Below are positions 10,142 through 20,846 of a stretch of 64,000 nucleotides of DNA, piece after piece. The position numbers were made by a program, and so were the translations under genes. Source of the stretch: Sulfurimonas sp. (GTDB lineage: Bacteria > Campylobacterota > Campylobacteria > Campylobacterales > Sulfurimonadaceae); NCBI RefSeq assembly GCF_029027585.1, contig NZ_CP093397.1, positions 186,001 through 250,000 on the forward strand, given 5' to 3'. The notes under the pieces were generated by a model, which saw only the letters and a list, made by a program, of their open reading frames with translations, was not told the DNA's origin and did no database searches. Numbering within the stretch: the first letter of the stretch is position 1; each line of letters opens with the position of its first letter.

Positions 10142-12471
10142 CTAAGTCCAATATTCAGTTCATCTTTTAATGCTAATAAAATTGAATCCATTGCTAGAGT
10201 TATATCGTCTTCTTCTAAAGTTTTTTCATCTGATTGAAGTACAAATCTTAGTGACAGGCTCATATTTGAACCTAATTCTTCATCACTATATTTATCAACA
10301 GGATAAAATCTAATAAGTTCTTTTGTTGCTGATTTTTCTATAACATTTTTAACTTTTTCATAATTCAAATCTTTAGGCATGATAATGCTTAAATCTCTAA
10401 AAGAAGCTTGATATTTTGATATTTTTTTAGCAATTTTCAAACCATATGATAGTTTTGTAAAGTCTAACTCACACATAAATGTTGCTTCTAACCCGTAGCT
10501 ATCTTCTACATTAGGGTGAACACGAAATAACTCTCCAATCACTTCGCCATTTTGCAAAATTTGAGCACTTTGGTAAGTGTGTGAAAGTTTATGTTTTGTT
10601 TTATACTCACGAAGTTCAAACTCACCAATAATATCAGTGATTTTTTGAGTAAAAAGAGCAAAGTCAATTTTTTGCGATTTTCCAGTATTGACAAGACTTT
10701 CTTGTCTAGCATCTCCACTAAATAGCATTGACATTTTTAAAGATTCTTCTCTTTTAGAGTTAAAAATAGAACCTACTTCAAAAAGTCTAACAGAAGAAAC
10801 CCCATTTTTAACATTTAATGAAGCCGCTTTTAAAAGCCCTGTCATTAGCGTTGTTCTTAAAGTATCTAGTGTATTAACTATCGGGTTTAAGACTTCTAGT
10901 TTGTCATCTATTGTTTGGAAATCAAAAGATTCTAAAACTTTTTTTTCATCAAAAACAAAAGATATTGTTTCAAAAAAACCACTCCCAGCTGCTTTGTGTC
11001 TATATATACTTCTTTTTTTATAAGCAAAATAATCATCTTGTAGTTTAGATTCTTCTGCAAAAATAAAAGGCTTTGATGCTATATTATCAATACCTACCAT
11101 TCGCACTATCTCTTCTACTATATCTTGCTTATGGCTTATATCATGACGGTATCTAGGGACAGAAATAACAAAATTGTCTGATGATGATTTTGATGTATTA
11201 AAACCTAAGTTTCTTAAAATTTTTGTTATAACAACTTTATCTATATTTGCACCAATAAAATTATCTATCTCTTGTTTTGAAATACTAACGATTTTATCTT
11301 CATAACTATCGCAAAGGTCAATACTTCCACCATACACACTTGAAGAAGAATTAGCCTCTATCAGATTTAAACAAAAATTTAAACCTTGATTTAATTCTGG
11401 TTCACTTCCTCTTGAAGTTCTATAGTACATTGGACCTGCATCCATCTTAGACTCTTGCATTTTTTTAGAAATAATATCGGGTGGAACATAACTAGCTTCT
11501 ATTAAAACAGTCCCTTCATCAAAGCTAACTTTAGAAATATCTTCTTGTATTATTCCAACAGTAGAAGCTTTGTTTTTAGACATTATAGATGCATAGCCTT
11601 TTTTATCTTTTTTTAGCTCTATTTTTGCCATTGTTTCATCTTTTTTAGAGAAAAAACCATGCTCATACGCTCTTAAAATTACACCACTACTTTGAGTTAC
11701 ATAAAGCATAAGAGATTCTATATCCGTTTCTCTTGTTTCTTCTATTTGAGCCAATCTAAGTTTAACTATAAATGGTAACTTTAAGTCTTTTAAATCAACC
11801 GCCTTATAACGAAGATTTACATTTAAATTACCATCATGTGAAAGATTTAAAATACGCCCTATTCCAACTCTTTTATCTTCATCTTCATTAATATCAGATT
11901 CTCTTAAAGACCTGTCATAGGCAGCACTTAAATCTCTAGCAACACCTCTAATACTTAAACAATCTCCACGATTTGCAGTAAGTTCTATCTCAATTAAATC
12001 ATCATTTAGTGTTAAAATTGTTCTAAGTTCTTGTCCAAGTTTATATTTACCAATGCTCTCATCTAACTCAATAATTCCATCTTGACAATCTTCTAGTCCT
12101 ATTTCAGTAGCACTACAAATCATTCCCTCAGATTCAACACCACGAAGCTTTACAGGTTTGATTACCATTTCATTTGGCATCACAGCGCCAATGGTCGCTA
12201 CTGCTACATCTAGTCCAACTCTAACATTTGAAGCACCACAAACTATCTGCCTGATACTTGTTCCAATATCTACCTTACAAACATTTAGTTTATCAGCATC
12301 TGGATGTTTTTCACACTCTAAAACTTTTCCTACGATTATCTTTTTAGGAATTTCATAACTTTTTATGCGATCAACTTCCAAACCAATAGCATTAAATGTT
12401 TTTGCTAAATCCTCAGTAGTAATACCATCTAAGTCAATCCACTCATTTATCCAACTTCTAGTTACTATCAC
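10138..12471 (-). CDS. pheT: Phenylalanine-tRNA ligase beta subunit
   Basis: PheT pairs with PheS to charge tRNA-Phe. The 777-residue protein starts with a tRNA-binding OB domain (about 40-150, containing [13 protein letters not shown] and [10 protein letters not shown]). B3/B4 editing-type and B5 domains follow, then a catalytic-like core. The C-terminal domain of about 90 residues is an FDX-anticodon-binding fold ([15 protein letters not shown]). The gene overlaps pheS by 4 bp at its start. Confidence 0.95.
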   Translation of the reverse strand: MIVTRSWINEWIDLDGITTEDLAKTFNAIGLEVDRIKSYEIPKKIIVGKVLECEKHPDADKLNVCKVDIGTSIRQIVCGASNVRVGLDVAVATIGAVMPNEMVIKPVKLRGVESEGMICSATEIGLEDCQDGIIELDESIGKYKLGQELRTILTLNDDLIEIELTANRGDCLSIRGVARDLSAAYDRSLRESDINEDEDKRVGIGRILNLSHDGNLNVNLRYKAVDLKDLKLPFIVKLRLAQIEETRETDIESLMLYVTQSSGVILRAYEHGFFSKKDETMAKIELKKDKKGYASIMSKNKASTVGIIQEDISKVSFDEGTVLIEASYVPPDIISKKMQESKMDAGPMYYRTSRGSEPELNQGLNFCLNLIEANSSSSVYGGSIDLCDSYEDKIVSISKQEIDNFIGANIDKVVITKILRNLGFNTSKSSSDNFVISVPRYRHDISHKQDIVEEIVRMVGIDNIASKPFIFAEESKLQDDYFAYKKRSIYRHKAAGSGFFETISFVFDEKKVLESFDFQTIDDKLEVLNPIVNTLDTLRTTLMTGLLKAASLNVKNGVSSVRLFEVGSIFNSKREESLKMSMLFSGDARQESLVNTGKSQKIDFALFTQKITDIIGEFELREYKTKHKLSHTYQSAQILQNGEVIGELFRVHPNVEDSYGLEATFMCELDFTKLSYGLKIAKKISKYQASFRDLSIIMPKDLNYEKVKNVIEKSATKELIRFYPVDKYSDEELGSNMSLSLRFVLQSDEKTLEEDDITLAMDSILLALKDELNIGLR

Positions 12472-13460
12472 TGAAACTGCTCCAACAATTTAATATCCCC
12501 TTCAAATAAAGAACGAAGATCTCCTATATGATGAATCAACATCGCAAATCTTTCAACACCTAAACCAAAAGCATAACCACTTACATTTTCATACTTTACA
12601 GCTTCAAAAACATTTGGATCAACTATACCACAGCCTAAAACTTCAAGCCAACCTGTTTTTGAACAAACTCTACAACCTTTACCTTTACAAAAAACACAAG
12701 ATATATCTACCTCTGCTGATGGTTCTGTAAAAGGGAAAAATGAAGGTCGAAAACGAACTTCTACCTCACCAAACATATACTTTAAAAAATCTTCTAAAAT
12801 ATACTTTAAATTAGCAAAAGAAACTTTACCTTCGGAGTCTACGAGTAAGCCTTCAACTTGATGAAACATTGGTGTATGAGTCAAATCATAATCACGACGA
12901 AAAACAGCCCCCGGTGCTATCATACGAATAGGAGGCTTTGTATTCATCATAGTTCTTATCTGAACAGGAGAAGTATGAGTACGAAGAAGCATCTCATCTT
13001 TAAAGTAAAAAGTATCTTGCATATCTCTTGCAGGATGATACTTTGGAAGGTTTAGAGCTTCAAAGTTATTAAAGTCATCTTCTACCATATTTCCAGTCTT
13101 AACAGCAAAATTCATAGCAGAAAAATACTCTACAATTTTGTCCATTGTTTCCATTACTGGGTGTAAAGCTCCAGCCTCAGAGCCAACACTAAACATAGAA
13201 ACATCAATAGCCTCTGCTTTCATTGCAGCTTGAAGTTCTAATGTTTGAAGAGTAATCTTTCTTGCTGTAAGCTCATTCATAAGTGAACTTTTATGTGTAT
13301 TTAACTCTTTAGCTATTTTTGATTTTTCTTCATTTGGTGCTGTTTTCATTTTAGCAAACTCAACTGCTAAAACACCTTTTTTTCCAAACACAGAGATGCG
13401 AATATCTTCAAGATTTTCTACGCTTTGTGCTTCTTTTATTTTGTCATACCATTCTTTCAA
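12468..13460 (-). CDS. pheS: Phenylalanine-tRNA ligase alpha subunit
   Basis: This is the catalytic class II subunit of phenylalanyl-tRNA synthetase. It has motif 2 (about [20 protein letters not shown]), the GLLVD and [13 protein letters not shown] segments, and motif 3 ([14 protein letters not shown]). Between these is a cysteine cluster, [12 protein letters not shown], as in many bacterial PheS. I chose the TTG at 13460 because GGGTGA precedes it at a suitable distance and the protein then begins LKEWYDKI, a usual beginning for the family. The GTG at 13469 adds only three residues and cannot be excluded. Confidence 0.93.
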   Translation of the reverse strand: MKEWYDKIKEAQSVENLEDIRISVFGKKGVLAVEFAKMKTAPNEEKSKIAKELNTHKSSLMNELTARKITLQTLELQAAMKAEAIDVSMFSVGSEAGALHPVMETMDKIVEYFSAMNFAVKTGNMVEDDFNNFEALNLPKYHPARDMQDTFYFKDEMLLRTHTSPVQIRTMMNTKPPIRMIAPGAVFRRDYDLTHTPMFHQVEGLLVDSEGKVSFANLKYILEDFLKYMFGEVEVRFRPSFFPFTEPSAEVDISCVFCKGKGCRVCSKTGWLEVLGCGIVDPNVFEAVKYENVSGYAFGLGVERFAMLIHHIGDLRSLFEGDIKLLEQFQ

Positions 13461-13553
13461 TAGAATCACCCATAATTGCGAGGTTAGAACCTCTTAAATT
13501 TTAAAAGAGATTATAGTCAAATATAATTTACATATAGCTTCATTTATCAATTT

Positions 13554-13565
13554 ATGTGCTATAAT
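13554..13565 (+). promoter_or_regulatory. Extended -10 promoter for the HIT/transglycosylase genes
   Basis: TATAAT at 13560-13565 is preceded by TGC, giving the extended -10 pattern TGnTATAAT of Campylobacterota sigma-70 promoters. It lies 35 bp before the HIT start codon in the gap between divergent genes. There is no convincing -35 box, which is normal for this group. Confidence 0.55.
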
Positions 13566-13599
13566 TTAGGTACAAAGCTCAACATAAAAGGAAAAAACA

Positions 13600-13956
13600 A
13601 TGTGCCTATTTTGTAAAATTATAAATAAAGAAATACCAGCAAATGTTATATTAGAAGATGATGATTTTATCGCTTTTCACGATATAAATCCAAAAGCTCC
13701 TGTACATATTTTAGCTATTCCAAAAAACCATGTAGATAGCTTTAATAAAGTAACTTCTGAAACTATGGCTGGGATGACTAGCTTTATTCAAAAAGTTGCT
13801 ACTGAAGTCAACATACAAGAGAGTGGTTACAGAATTATTACGAATATTGGCTCAGATGGAGGACAAGAAGTTGGGCATCTACACTTTCATATATTAGGTG
13901 GAGCAAAACTAAAGTGGGGACATTTAAGTGATGCTGATCCAAAAGGTCACTTTTAA
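13600..13956 (+). CDS. HIT family nucleotide-binding protein
   Basis: A 118-residue histidine-triad protein of the HINT type; such proteins hydrolyse nucleoside phosphoramidates or related adducts. The catalytic triad motif HLHFHIL (His-x-His-x-His) is near residues 94-100, and CLFCKI and the HDINPKAPVHILAIPK strand are present. The full-length fold is conserved. AAGGAAAAA precedes the ATG. It overlaps the start of the following transglycosylase by one base, so the two are probably co-translated. Confidence 0.93.
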   Translation: MCLFCKIINKEIPANVILEDDDFIAFHDINPKAPVHILAIPKNHVDSFNKVTSETMAGMTSFIQKVATEVNIQESGYRIITNIGSDGGQEVGHLHFHILGGAKLKWGHLSDADPKGHF

Positions 13957-15143
13957 TGTATAAAAAAATATTATTTATTGCATGTTTAACCTCTTCTCTT
14001 CTGGCACAAACTGCACAAAAGTTTAAAGACCAACAGATGCAAGGTTTTAACCAAGAAAAAAAACAGTTTGGCGTTTATAAAAAAACTCAAGAACAAGAGT
14101 TTGATGCTTATCAAAAAGCACAAAATAAAGCCTATAAAGCTTATAAAAAAGAACTTGGTATTTTTTGGGAAGAACCAAAACTCTCAACCAATACAGAATG
14201 GGTTTCTTACACAAAAGATAAAAAAACAAAAACTGATATAGATTTTAAAAATCAAACTATCACTTTACAAACAATAGCAACTTCCCAAAAAGAAGCTAAA
14301 AAAAATCTTCGCTTAGCACTTGCACGAGCAGTAACCATAGATACCAAAACTGTTCAAGAAACGGACCCTTTAGAAATAAAACTTTCTAAAATTAAAAAGC
14401 CATTTAATGTAAAAGATGCGAAAGTAAAAGCAGATCCAATTTTATCAACCATAATATTTGAAAATAAACCAACAAGAGATGATGTAAAGACTTATGTAGG
14501 AAGCTATGTAAAGATGCAAAACATTAAAATTGTTAATTCTAAAAAAGTAAGACATGCAAAAATTTACAGTTTAAATGTAAAATTGCCAGAAGACACAATG
14601 ATTAAACGCTCAAAAATCTACTACAAACAAGTTAGAAAACATGCAGATAAACAACGACTTCCAATGGCTCTTATCTTTGCTATTATGCATACAGAAAGTA
14701 GTTTTAATCCAAGGGCTAGATCACATATTCCTGCTTTCGGTTTAATGCAAATTGTACCAAGGACAGCTGGAATTGATACCTATAAATATCTTTACAAAAA
14801 GAAAAAGTTAGTTTCTGGAAGTTATCTATATAATAGTACAAATAATATTAGAATGGGAAGTGCCTATTTGCATATACTATTTTATAGATATCTAAAAGAC
14901 ATTAAAAACCTAGATGCTAGACTTTACTGTACTATTGCAGCTTACAATACAGGTGCAGGTAATATAGCTTGGGCATTTACAAAAACGCACAACATGAAAA
15001 TAGCATCTCCATATATAAATACTAAATCACCTAAAGAGGTTTATAACAAGTTGTTAAAAGATTTAAAATATGAAGAACCTAAACACTATTTAAAAAAGGT
15101 TACTAAAAGAATGAGTTCTTATTATAAACTTTATGGAAGCTGA
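13956..15143 (+). CDS. Membrane-bound lytic murein transglycosylase, MltC type
   Basis: A 395-residue cell-wall enzyme that would cleave the glycan strands of peptidoglycan in the periplasm. It has an N-terminal signal peptide (ILFIACLTSSLLAQTAQ), a lysine-rich, Tyr-Lys repeat-like linker and a DUF3393-like middle domain. The C-terminal SLT domain (about 215-390) includes the catalytic Glu in IMHTESSFNPRARS, then FGLMQIVP and CTIAAYNTGAGN. These motifs match MltC. No lipobox cysteine is visible in the signal peptide, unlike E. coli MltC. Confidence 0.88.
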   Translation: MYKKILFIACLTSSLLAQTAQKFKDQQMQGFNQEKKQFGVYKKTQEQEFDAYQKAQNKAYKAYKKELGIFWEEPKLSTNTEWVSYTKDKKTKTDIDFKNQTITLQTIATSQKEAKKNLRLALARAVTIDTKTVQETDPLEIKLSKIKKPFNVKDAKVKADPILSTIIFENKPTRDDVKTYVGSYVKMQNIKIVNSKKVRHAKIYSLNVKLPEDTMIKRSKIYYKQVRKHADKQRLPMALIFAIMHTESSFNPRARSHIPAFGLMQIVPRTAGIDTYKYLYKKKKLVSGSYLYNSTNNIRMGSAYLHILFYRYLKDIKNLDARLYCTIAAYNTGAGNIAWAFTKTHNMKIASPYINTKSPKEVYNKLLKDLKYEEPKHYLKKVTKRMSSYYKLYGS

Positions 15144-15164
15144 GTGATTTTGTCAGAGAAAACT

Positions 15165-15281
15165 CTAAAAAAGATTTTTAGTGTTTTCTCCCCACTCTTT
15201 TTTTTGCATCGCAAATGAAAACTCATATGCTATAATCATTAATATTCCTGTTGCTACTAAAACTGTTGCCATTTCCAACAT
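15165..15281 (-). CDS. Small membrane protein, 38 residues
   Basis: A short gene lies in the gap between the transglycosylase and OsmC genes. Its ATG at 15281 is preceded at the right distance by AAGGAGTA, the strongest Shine-Dalgarno in this neighbourhood. The predicted peptide begins MLEMATVLVATGILMIIA, a single transmembrane helix of about 20 residues, followed by a charged tail (MQKKEWGENTKNLF). I do not recognise the family. The strong ribosome site, an ATG start and a clean helix-plus-charged-tail design make a real gene likely. Confidence 0.65.
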   Translation of the reverse strand: MLEMATVLVATGILMIIAYEFSFAMQKKEWGENTKNLF

Positions 15282-15350
15282 AATGTACTCCTTATTTTTT
15301 ATAAAAGAAGTATAGAGTTAAAAAATGTGAATAAAATGTCGTTTATCTAT

Positions 15351-15815
15351 TTACGAAGGGCATCCTTGAATATCTCCCATATCAATTTTAGAACCTCCAC
15401 CAGATATCATCTGTTCATTTTCTTTGATAAGATTTCCATTATGAGTAATTGAGTATGAGATAGCCGTTGTATCTCTAATAGTATTTATAGTTGAACAATA
15501 TGTTTCAAGAGAAGCCATTACCCAACGAGCAGCAACGGTATCCTCTGCATCTGAATTAAAGTCATAAGTAAGATGAAGAGTATTAAATTTACATGGATGA
15601 TCTTCATTTCTAACAACTTCACCATCTACCCTTAAGTCTGTTACCTTGTTACCTTGATTTTTTGGTATTAAAATAATATCTGTTGCACTACATGTAATAA
15701 TCCCAGATAAAAAATACTCAATAGGAGAGATTACAGGACAATCAATTATAAAACTACTTTTTGAAGTTTTTGCCTCAAATTTCATAGCTTCCTTATGTGT
15801 TATACTTACTTTCAT
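15351..15815 (-). CDS. OsmC family protein
   Basis: A 154-residue protein of the OsmC/Ohr fold. It has the SPIEYFLSGIITCSATDI segment, whose Cys (about residue 37) is the usual first reactive cysteine, and a second Cys in LETYCSTINTIRD. Family members reduce organic hydroperoxides or bind related ligands; the substrate here is unknown. The C-terminal tail GGGSKIDMGDIQGCPS is unusual and carries a further Cys. It sits 5 bp downstream of argH. Confidence 0.82.
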   Translation of the reverse strand: MKVSITHKEAMKFEAKTSKSSFIIDCPVISPIEYFLSGIITCSATDIILIPKNQGNKVTDLRVDGEVVRNEDHPCKFNTLHLTYDFNSDAEDTVAARWVMASLETYCSTINTIRDTTAISYSITHNGNLIKENEQMISGGGSKIDMGDIQGCPS

Positions 15816-15820
15816 TTTTA

Positions 15821-17200
15821 TTAGCCTTCTAAAAAGTTTTTAAACTCTTCTAGTTGTTCTTGTGTTCTTATGGTCGCTGTTCCACCTGCTGAAGTTCTTG
15901 CATTCATAGAATTTTTTAAAACTAAATATTCTAATACATCTTCAGCAATTCTATCGTCTATCTTTTGAAGTTCACAGAGTTCTATATCACTCAAATCTAT
16001 CTTTAGCTCTTCACTTTTTGCAACTGCATGACCTGTAATAAAGTGTGCCTCACGAAATGGTATATCACACTTCTCAACTAGATAATCAGCTAAATCTGTT
16101 GCGGCTAGATGCCCTACACTACAAGCACTTCGCATATTATGAGCTTTTACTTCCATAGTTTTTATAGCTTCTTTTAAAATTTCTAAAGATATTAAAGCTG
16201 TTTCAACCGAATCAAAAACACCTTCTTTATCTTCTTGAGTATCTTTATTATAAGCAAGAGGAAGACCTTTCATAACAGTTAAAAGTCCCATAAGCGAACC
16301 ATAAACTCTACCTGTTTTACCGCGTAAAAGTTCAGGAACATCTGGATTTTTCTTTTGTGGCATGATTGAACTACCTGTTGAGTATTCATCACTAAGCTCA
16401 ACAAAACCAAACTCATAACTTGACCACATTACAAGTTCTTCAGAAAGTCTTGAAATATGCATCATCATGGTAGATATGTTAAACAAAATTTCTAGTGCAA
16501 AATCTCTATCACTTACTGTATCTAAACAATTTACACTAACACTATCAAATCCTAAAAGTTGAGCTGTCATATCTCTATCTATATTATGAGGAGTCCCCGC
16601 AAGTGCTGCACAACCTAGAGGAGATACATTGTTTCTTTTATACGAGTCTTCAAACCTTGCAATATCTCTTTTAAACATTGAGAGATATGCTCCAAGATGA
16701 AAACCAAAGTTAGTAGGTTGAGCATGTTGAAGATGAGTCATACCAGGGATAAGTGTAGTTGTGTGTAGCTGGGCTACAACTAAAATCTCTTTCATTAAAA
16801 GTTTAAGTGCATCTACTACATCAATATTTCTTTTTAAAACCCATCTACGAAAGTCAACAGCAACTTGGTCATTTCTACTTCTTGCAGTATGAAGTTTTTT
16901 ACCAGCGTCACCTATTAAAACTGTCAATCGCTTCTCTATTGCCATATGTAAATCTTCATCAGAAATATTCCATTCAAATTTATCTGACTCTATCTCAGCC
17001 ATAACTTGATTTAGTCCATCTGTAATTTGACGAAGTTCCTCTGTTGTTAAAATCTCTTGTTTTGCAAGCATCGCTGCATGAGCAAGAGAGCCTTCTATAT
17101 CTTCTTTATAAAGCTTTCTATCATACATTATAGATGCATTAAACTCATCTAAAAGAGAAGATGCACTAGCCGAAAAACGACCTGACCACATTTTATCCAT
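15821..17200 (-). CDS. argH: Argininosuccinate lyase
   Basis: ArgH splits argininosuccinate into arginine and fumarate, the last step of arginine synthesis. The 459-residue protein has the family markers [17 protein letters not shown] (about 90), [16 protein letters not shown] [12 protein letters not shown] (about 155) and the signature loop [12 protein letters not shown] (about 280). All are intact. It lies 17 bp downstream of the UbiD-family gene on the same strand. Confidence 0.96.
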   Translation of the reverse strand: MDKMWSGRFSASASSLLDEFNASIMYDRKLYKEDIEGSLAHAAMLAKQEILTTEELRQITDGLNQVMAEIESDKFEWNISDEDLHMAIEKRLTVLIGDAGKKLHTARSRNDQVAVDFRRWVLKRNIDVVDALKLLMKEILVVAQLHTTTLIPGMTHLQHAQPTNFGFHLGAYLSMFKRDIARFEDSYKRNNVSPLGCAALAGTPHNIDRDMTAQLLGFDSVSVNCLDTVSDRDFALEILFNISTMMMHISRLSEELVMWSSYEFGFVELSDEYSTGSSIMPQKKNPDVPELLRGKTGRVYGSLMGLLTVMKGLPLAYNKDTQEDKEGVFDSVETALISLEILKEAIKTMEVKAHNMRSACSVGHLAATDLADYLVEKCDIPFREAHFITGHAVAKSEELKIDLSDIELCELQKIDDRIAEDVLEYLVLKNSMNARTSAGGTATIRTQEQLEEFKNFLEG

Positions 17201-17217
17201 ATTATTTCCTCATATTT

Positions 17218-19032
17218 TTATAATTGATATTTTTTGTATATTTCTTCATCTAGATCCCATAAACCTTTTTCTTTTAAAGCATCTACTATTTCTTTAGTGC
17301 AATCAACATCATCAGGCCACTCACGAGTAAAGCCATCTACGCTGCTTTTATTTGTTCCGTCTATTCCAACCATTAAACCAGATATGAAAATATCTCTTAG
17401 AGCATCCATATTATTTGTAACACGCCAAATAAGCATATATGGATTTAGCAAATCATTTTTAGCTTCATCAACAAAAACAACTATTCTAATATTTGTACTA
17501 AGACTTACAAGTGCTTCAAAATACTCTTTTGCATTTTTACTCTTATCTACACTAATCACAGTTACAGGATTTTTTGTATGTCTCATATACTGATGTACGC
17601 CAGTAGCATCTGGAACAATCTCTTGAATCTTCTCTAATAGTTCTTCGTCACCTAAAAGCTGAGGAGCTTCTACATTATGTGCAGCTGTTGCATCTATACC
17701 TAACTTTCCTCCAACTAATGTTTCTGGAGAAGAGTGATCAAGTGCGTCTAAAATTCCTTCAGAAATAAACAATGTTTTAGGCGTAAATCTATTTAAAATA
17801 TAAGTACTTAAAGATTCATAATTATTCAGTTTTGGAGAGTTTTCATCTAAAAATATTGCATGTTTAACAAAACTCATCTGCCCTGCACCCCAAAAAGCGT
17901 GCATAAACTGCTTAGCATGTCCCTTATAATGTGGTTGCATCTTTGCTAATATTAGATTATGAAAACCCGCATTTTCTGGCATGTGATAATCAAGCAAATC
18001 AGGAACAGTAGTTTTTAAAAGTGGAAAAAAAATCTTACCAGTAGCCCAACCCATGTACTTATCTTCTAGAGGTGGTTTTCCTACAACTGTTGCTAAAAAT
18101 GTTGGTGTATTTTTTGTAGTTATTGCACTTACTTGCATAACTGGGTATGGTTCTTCTAAGGTGTAATAACCTGTATGGTCACCAAAAGGACCTTCAATTC
18201 GCATCTCTTGTGTATCAACCCATCCTTCTATCACATAATCAACATCTTTAGGAATATAAAGAGGTGTTGTTAATGATTTAACTAGCTGAACCGGTTTTTT
18301 TGTAATTAACCCATACATAAGAAGTTCATTTACACCATAAGGAAGAGGTGCTGTTGCGCACCAAGTATAAAGTGGGTCACCACCAATAGCAACAGTTACA
18401 GGCATCTTTTTACCAGCTTTTTGGTACTGGTCAAAAAAGTGAGAACTATCTTTATGAATCTGCCAATGCATTCCTAAATGCTCTTTATCATAAACTTGAA
18501 GTCTATACATTCCAAGATTTACAAGTTCTCCATCAAGAGATTGAGTATAAACTTGTCCCATTGTAATAAATGGACCGCCATCTTGCTCCCATGTTGTTAA
18601 TACTGGAAGTTTATAAAGGTCAATATCTTCATTCAAATATATTTTATCTTGACAAGCACCTCTGCCTTTTAAGCGTTTTGGAAAAATATTTTTTAATGAA
18701 AAAAGCTCTTTAGCCATTGATATTTTATTCATAAATCCTTCTGGTGGTTTCATATGAAGAAGGTTTGTTATCTCATCGGCAACAGACTCAATAGTGCGAC
18801 CAAAAAGTAGTTCACATCGTTTATATGAACCAAAAACATTCATAAAAACATCTTCACTAAATTTTGTGCCACTTTTGTTATCTACAACATTTGTAAAAAG
18901 TAGAGCCTTCCCACCATCTTTTTTCTTTACTTCTGCATATGCTAGATGCGGGATTTCAAGATATATATCTAGCTGGGCATCTATAACTGTTAATTCATTA
19001 TTTTGTTTTAGGAGTTCTATTGTTTTTTTCAT
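17218..19032 (-). CDS. UbiD-family decarboxylase, probably for menaquinone synthesis
   Basis: A 604-residue UbiD-type enzyme that uses prenylated flavin to decarboxylate an aromatic acid. Landmarks are YRLQVYDKEHLGMHWQIHKD, GGDPLYTWCATAPLPYG, EGPFGDHTGYY (the active-site Glu region, about residues 280-290) and HAFWGAGQMSF. The long form of about 600 residues is the one linked to the futalosine menaquinone pathway in Campylobacterota, so I infer that role rather than ubiquinone synthesis. The family match is firm and the pathway call is moderate. Confidence 0.88.
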   Translation of the reverse strand: MKKTIELLKQNNELTVIDAQLDIYLEIPHLAYAEVKKKDGGKALLFTNVVDNKSGTKFSEDVFMNVFGSYKRCELLFGRTIESVADEITNLLHMKPPEGFMNKISMAKELFSLKNIFPKRLKGRGACQDKIYLNEDIDLYKLPVLTTWEQDGGPFITMGQVYTQSLDGELVNLGMYRLQVYDKEHLGMHWQIHKDSSHFFDQYQKAGKKMPVTVAIGGDPLYTWCATAPLPYGVNELLMYGLITKKPVQLVKSLTTPLYIPKDVDYVIEGWVDTQEMRIEGPFGDHTGYYTLEEPYPVMQVSAITTKNTPTFLATVVGKPPLEDKYMGWATGKIFFPLLKTTVPDLLDYHMPENAGFHNLILAKMQPHYKGHAKQFMHAFWGAGQMSFVKHAIFLDENSPKLNNYESLSTYILNRFTPKTLFISEGILDALDHSSPETLVGGKLGIDATAAHNVEAPQLLGDEELLEKIQEIVPDATGVHQYMRHTKNPVTVISVDKSKNAKEYFEALVSLSTNIRIVVFVDEAKNDLLNPYMLIWRVTNNMDALRDIFISGLMVGIDGTNKSSVDGFTREWPDDVDCTKEIVDALKEKGLWDLDEEIYKKYQL

Positions 19033-19051
19033 ATATTTTATTTTCCTATAA

Positions 19052-19477
19052 TTACTTTATATTGCTTAATTCATGTAAAATAAAATTTAAATGTTTATTT
19101 TCATCTTTTAGTGAAGTTAATAACTCGTTTTTTAAATTATTCTCAATATTTTGTATTTTTAAAATTATAAGATTTTTATAAATAAGTAAATCGTTCTTTA
19201 TTACATTCCATATTTCTTCAGAATCTATACCAAAATAATGATGTATTAGTAAATTTCTAAAATCTACAATTATTTGATTTTCTTTAGATAAAACTTCATT
19301 CTTGATAAGAGTGCTAGTTGCTTCACCAACTATTTCAAACTCTCGTATCACACTATCCCATGACACAAAATCATGTTTTAGTGATTCCGAATCAGAAAAT
19401 TTAGAACTTACATGTTCTATCTTTAATATCGCGATATAAATATCAAATAAAAAAAGTTCATAAACTCTATTTGACAT
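19052..19477 (-). CDS. HepT-like HEPN toxin
   Basis: A 141-residue helical protein with the HepT motif RX4HXY as RNLLIHHY near residue 74. In characterised MntA-HepT pairs HepT is an RNase toxin, and MntA silences it by adding AMP groups to the Tyr of this motif. The gene overlaps the upstream nucleotidyltransferase gene by 11 bp. The pair is inserted between the UbiD-family gene and hemC, so it is likely a mobile passenger in a housekeeping block. Confidence 0.85.
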   Translation of the reverse strand: MSNRVYELFLFDIYIAILKIEHVSSKFSDSESLKHDFVSWDSVIREFEIVGEATSTLIKNEVLSKENQIIVDFRNLLIHHYFGIDSEEIWNVIKNDLLIYKNLIILKIQNIENNLKNELLTSLKDENKHLNFILHELSNIK

Positions 19478-19760
19478 AAATCATTTCATTTTGTACTCTA
19501 TTTTTTATAAAAGGTCTAAGTGAATCAAAAAGACCTATATCCACTTCTTTGTCAAACAAGTCTGATAAAAATCTTTTAGCTTTTAAAAGTGTAAGCATAT
19601 TTTTTTGTTCCATTTTAACAACTAAAATATCTATATCACTATTTTCAGTTTGTTCATTCTTAGCATAACTACCAAATAATGCTAACTGTTTAATGCCAAA
19701 TTTCTCACTTAATACTGGAGTATTTTTCTTTAATGATACTAATATTTCTTGCTTTGTCAT
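19467..19760 (-). CDS. MntA-like nucleotidyltransferase antitoxin
   Basis: A 97-residue minimal nucleotidyltransferase with the GSX10DXD active-site motif, GSYAKNEQTENSDIDI, near residues 31-46. It is the expected partner of the overlapping HepT gene and would AMPylate it. A second, better separated relative of this module lies at the right end of the window. Confidence 0.87.
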   Translation of the reverse strand: MTKQEILVSLKKNTPVLSEKFGIKQLALFGSYAKNEQTENSDIDILVVKMEQKNMLTLLKAKRFLSDLFDKEVDIGLFDSLRPFIKNRVQNEMIYVK

Positions 19761-19886
19761 AGAGATATTATATCATAACATGTTTAATTACTAAGCTTTA
19801 AACTTATGATACAGATTCTTGAACACTACCTAAAAGTTTAGAAGTGACCTTATCTAACACCTTCTTCATTTAATATTCCATGTATT

Positions 19887-20846
19887 TTACAATCTTTGTG
19901 GCATCTCTTCTTTAAATGCTACTTTTTGTGCATTTTTCAACAAATCTAAAGCACCATTATCTATCATTTTTTTAGCGAGTTTAGAGCCTAAATCTTTTGA
20001 CTCACTAACATTTACAACTACTTTTTCTTGCATTATATTTGTTCCATCTGAGAAACCTAACATTATTCTAAATGTAATAACATCATCTTTCATTACAGCA
20101 TTACAAGCAACAGGAGCGGAACACCCTGCTCCAATTTTAGATATAAAATCTCTTTCTATTTGTGTACAAATAAAAGTGTTTTCATCTTTTAAACTCTCGG
20201 CAATCTTTCTTACTTTTTCATTATCACAAACTATCTCTATACCAAGTGCAGCTTGTCCCATTGGAGGTATCATCATATCAAGAGAGAGTTTTTGTGTAAA
20301 AGGTATATCTTTTAGTAAGTCTAATCTTTTAAGACCTATCCATGCTAAGATAATTGCATCATATTGACCTTCTTCTAACTTTCTAAGCCTAGTATTTACA
20401 TTTCCTCTTAAGTCTTTTACTCTTAAATCTGGACGCTTTTGTAAAAGTTGCATTCTTCTTCTAAGGCTAGTTGTTCCAACTGTTGCACCTTTTGGTAAAT
20501 CTTCAAGAGTTGCAAAGTTGTGTGAAAGAAAAACATCACTTTGGTCTTGTCTTTGTGTAACAGCAACCAACTCTAAGCCTTCAGGTATATATGTAGGAAC
20601 ATCTTTTAAACTATGAACTGCCATATCAGCATTTCCTGCCAACATTTCATCTTCAAGCTCTTTTGTAAAATGCCCTTTCCCACCAATCAAAGCTAAAGGT
20701 TTATCTAAAACTTTATCGCCATTACTTACAATCTCATTTAGTTGGACTTTTATCTCTGGAAACGATGCTTCAACTCTCTCTTTTATGTGATATGCTTGCC
20801 AAAGTGCTAACTGAGAAACTCTTGTTGCAATGACTAACTTCTCCAT
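19887..20846 (-). CDS. hemC: Hydroxymethylbilane synthase (porphobilinogen deaminase)
   Basis: HemC joins four porphobilinogen units on the haem pathway. The 319-residue protein has GGKGHFTKELE, HSLKDVPT with the catalytic Asp region (about 78-85), GTTSLRRRMQL and the dipyrromethane cofactor Cys in GAGCSAPVA at residue 242. It abuts the DsbC-like gene with no gap. hemA lies a few genes upstream on the same strand. Confidence 0.96.
   Translation of the reverse strand: MEKLVIATRVSQLALWQAYHIKERVEASFPEIKVQLNEIVSNGDKVLDKPLALIGGKGHFTKELEDEMLAGNADMAVHSLKDVPTYIPEGLELVAVTQRQDQSDVFLSHNFATLEDLPKGATVGTTSLRRRMQLLQKRPDLRVKDLRGNVNTRLRKLEEGQYDAIILAWIGLKRLDLLKDIPFTQKLSLDMMIPPMGQAALGIEIVCDNEKVRKIAESLKDENTFICTQIERDFISKIGAGCSAPVACNAVMKDDVITFRIMLGFSDGTNIMQEKVVVNVSESKDLGSKLAKKMIDNGALDLLKNAQKVAFKEEMPQRL

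Noticed and set aside
19804..19869. A 21-residue frame on the minus strand upstream of the MntA start (MKKVLDKVTSKLLG)
   Set aside because: It has no clear ribosome site and lies in the gap next to hemC. It may be a remnant, but the evidence is too thin.
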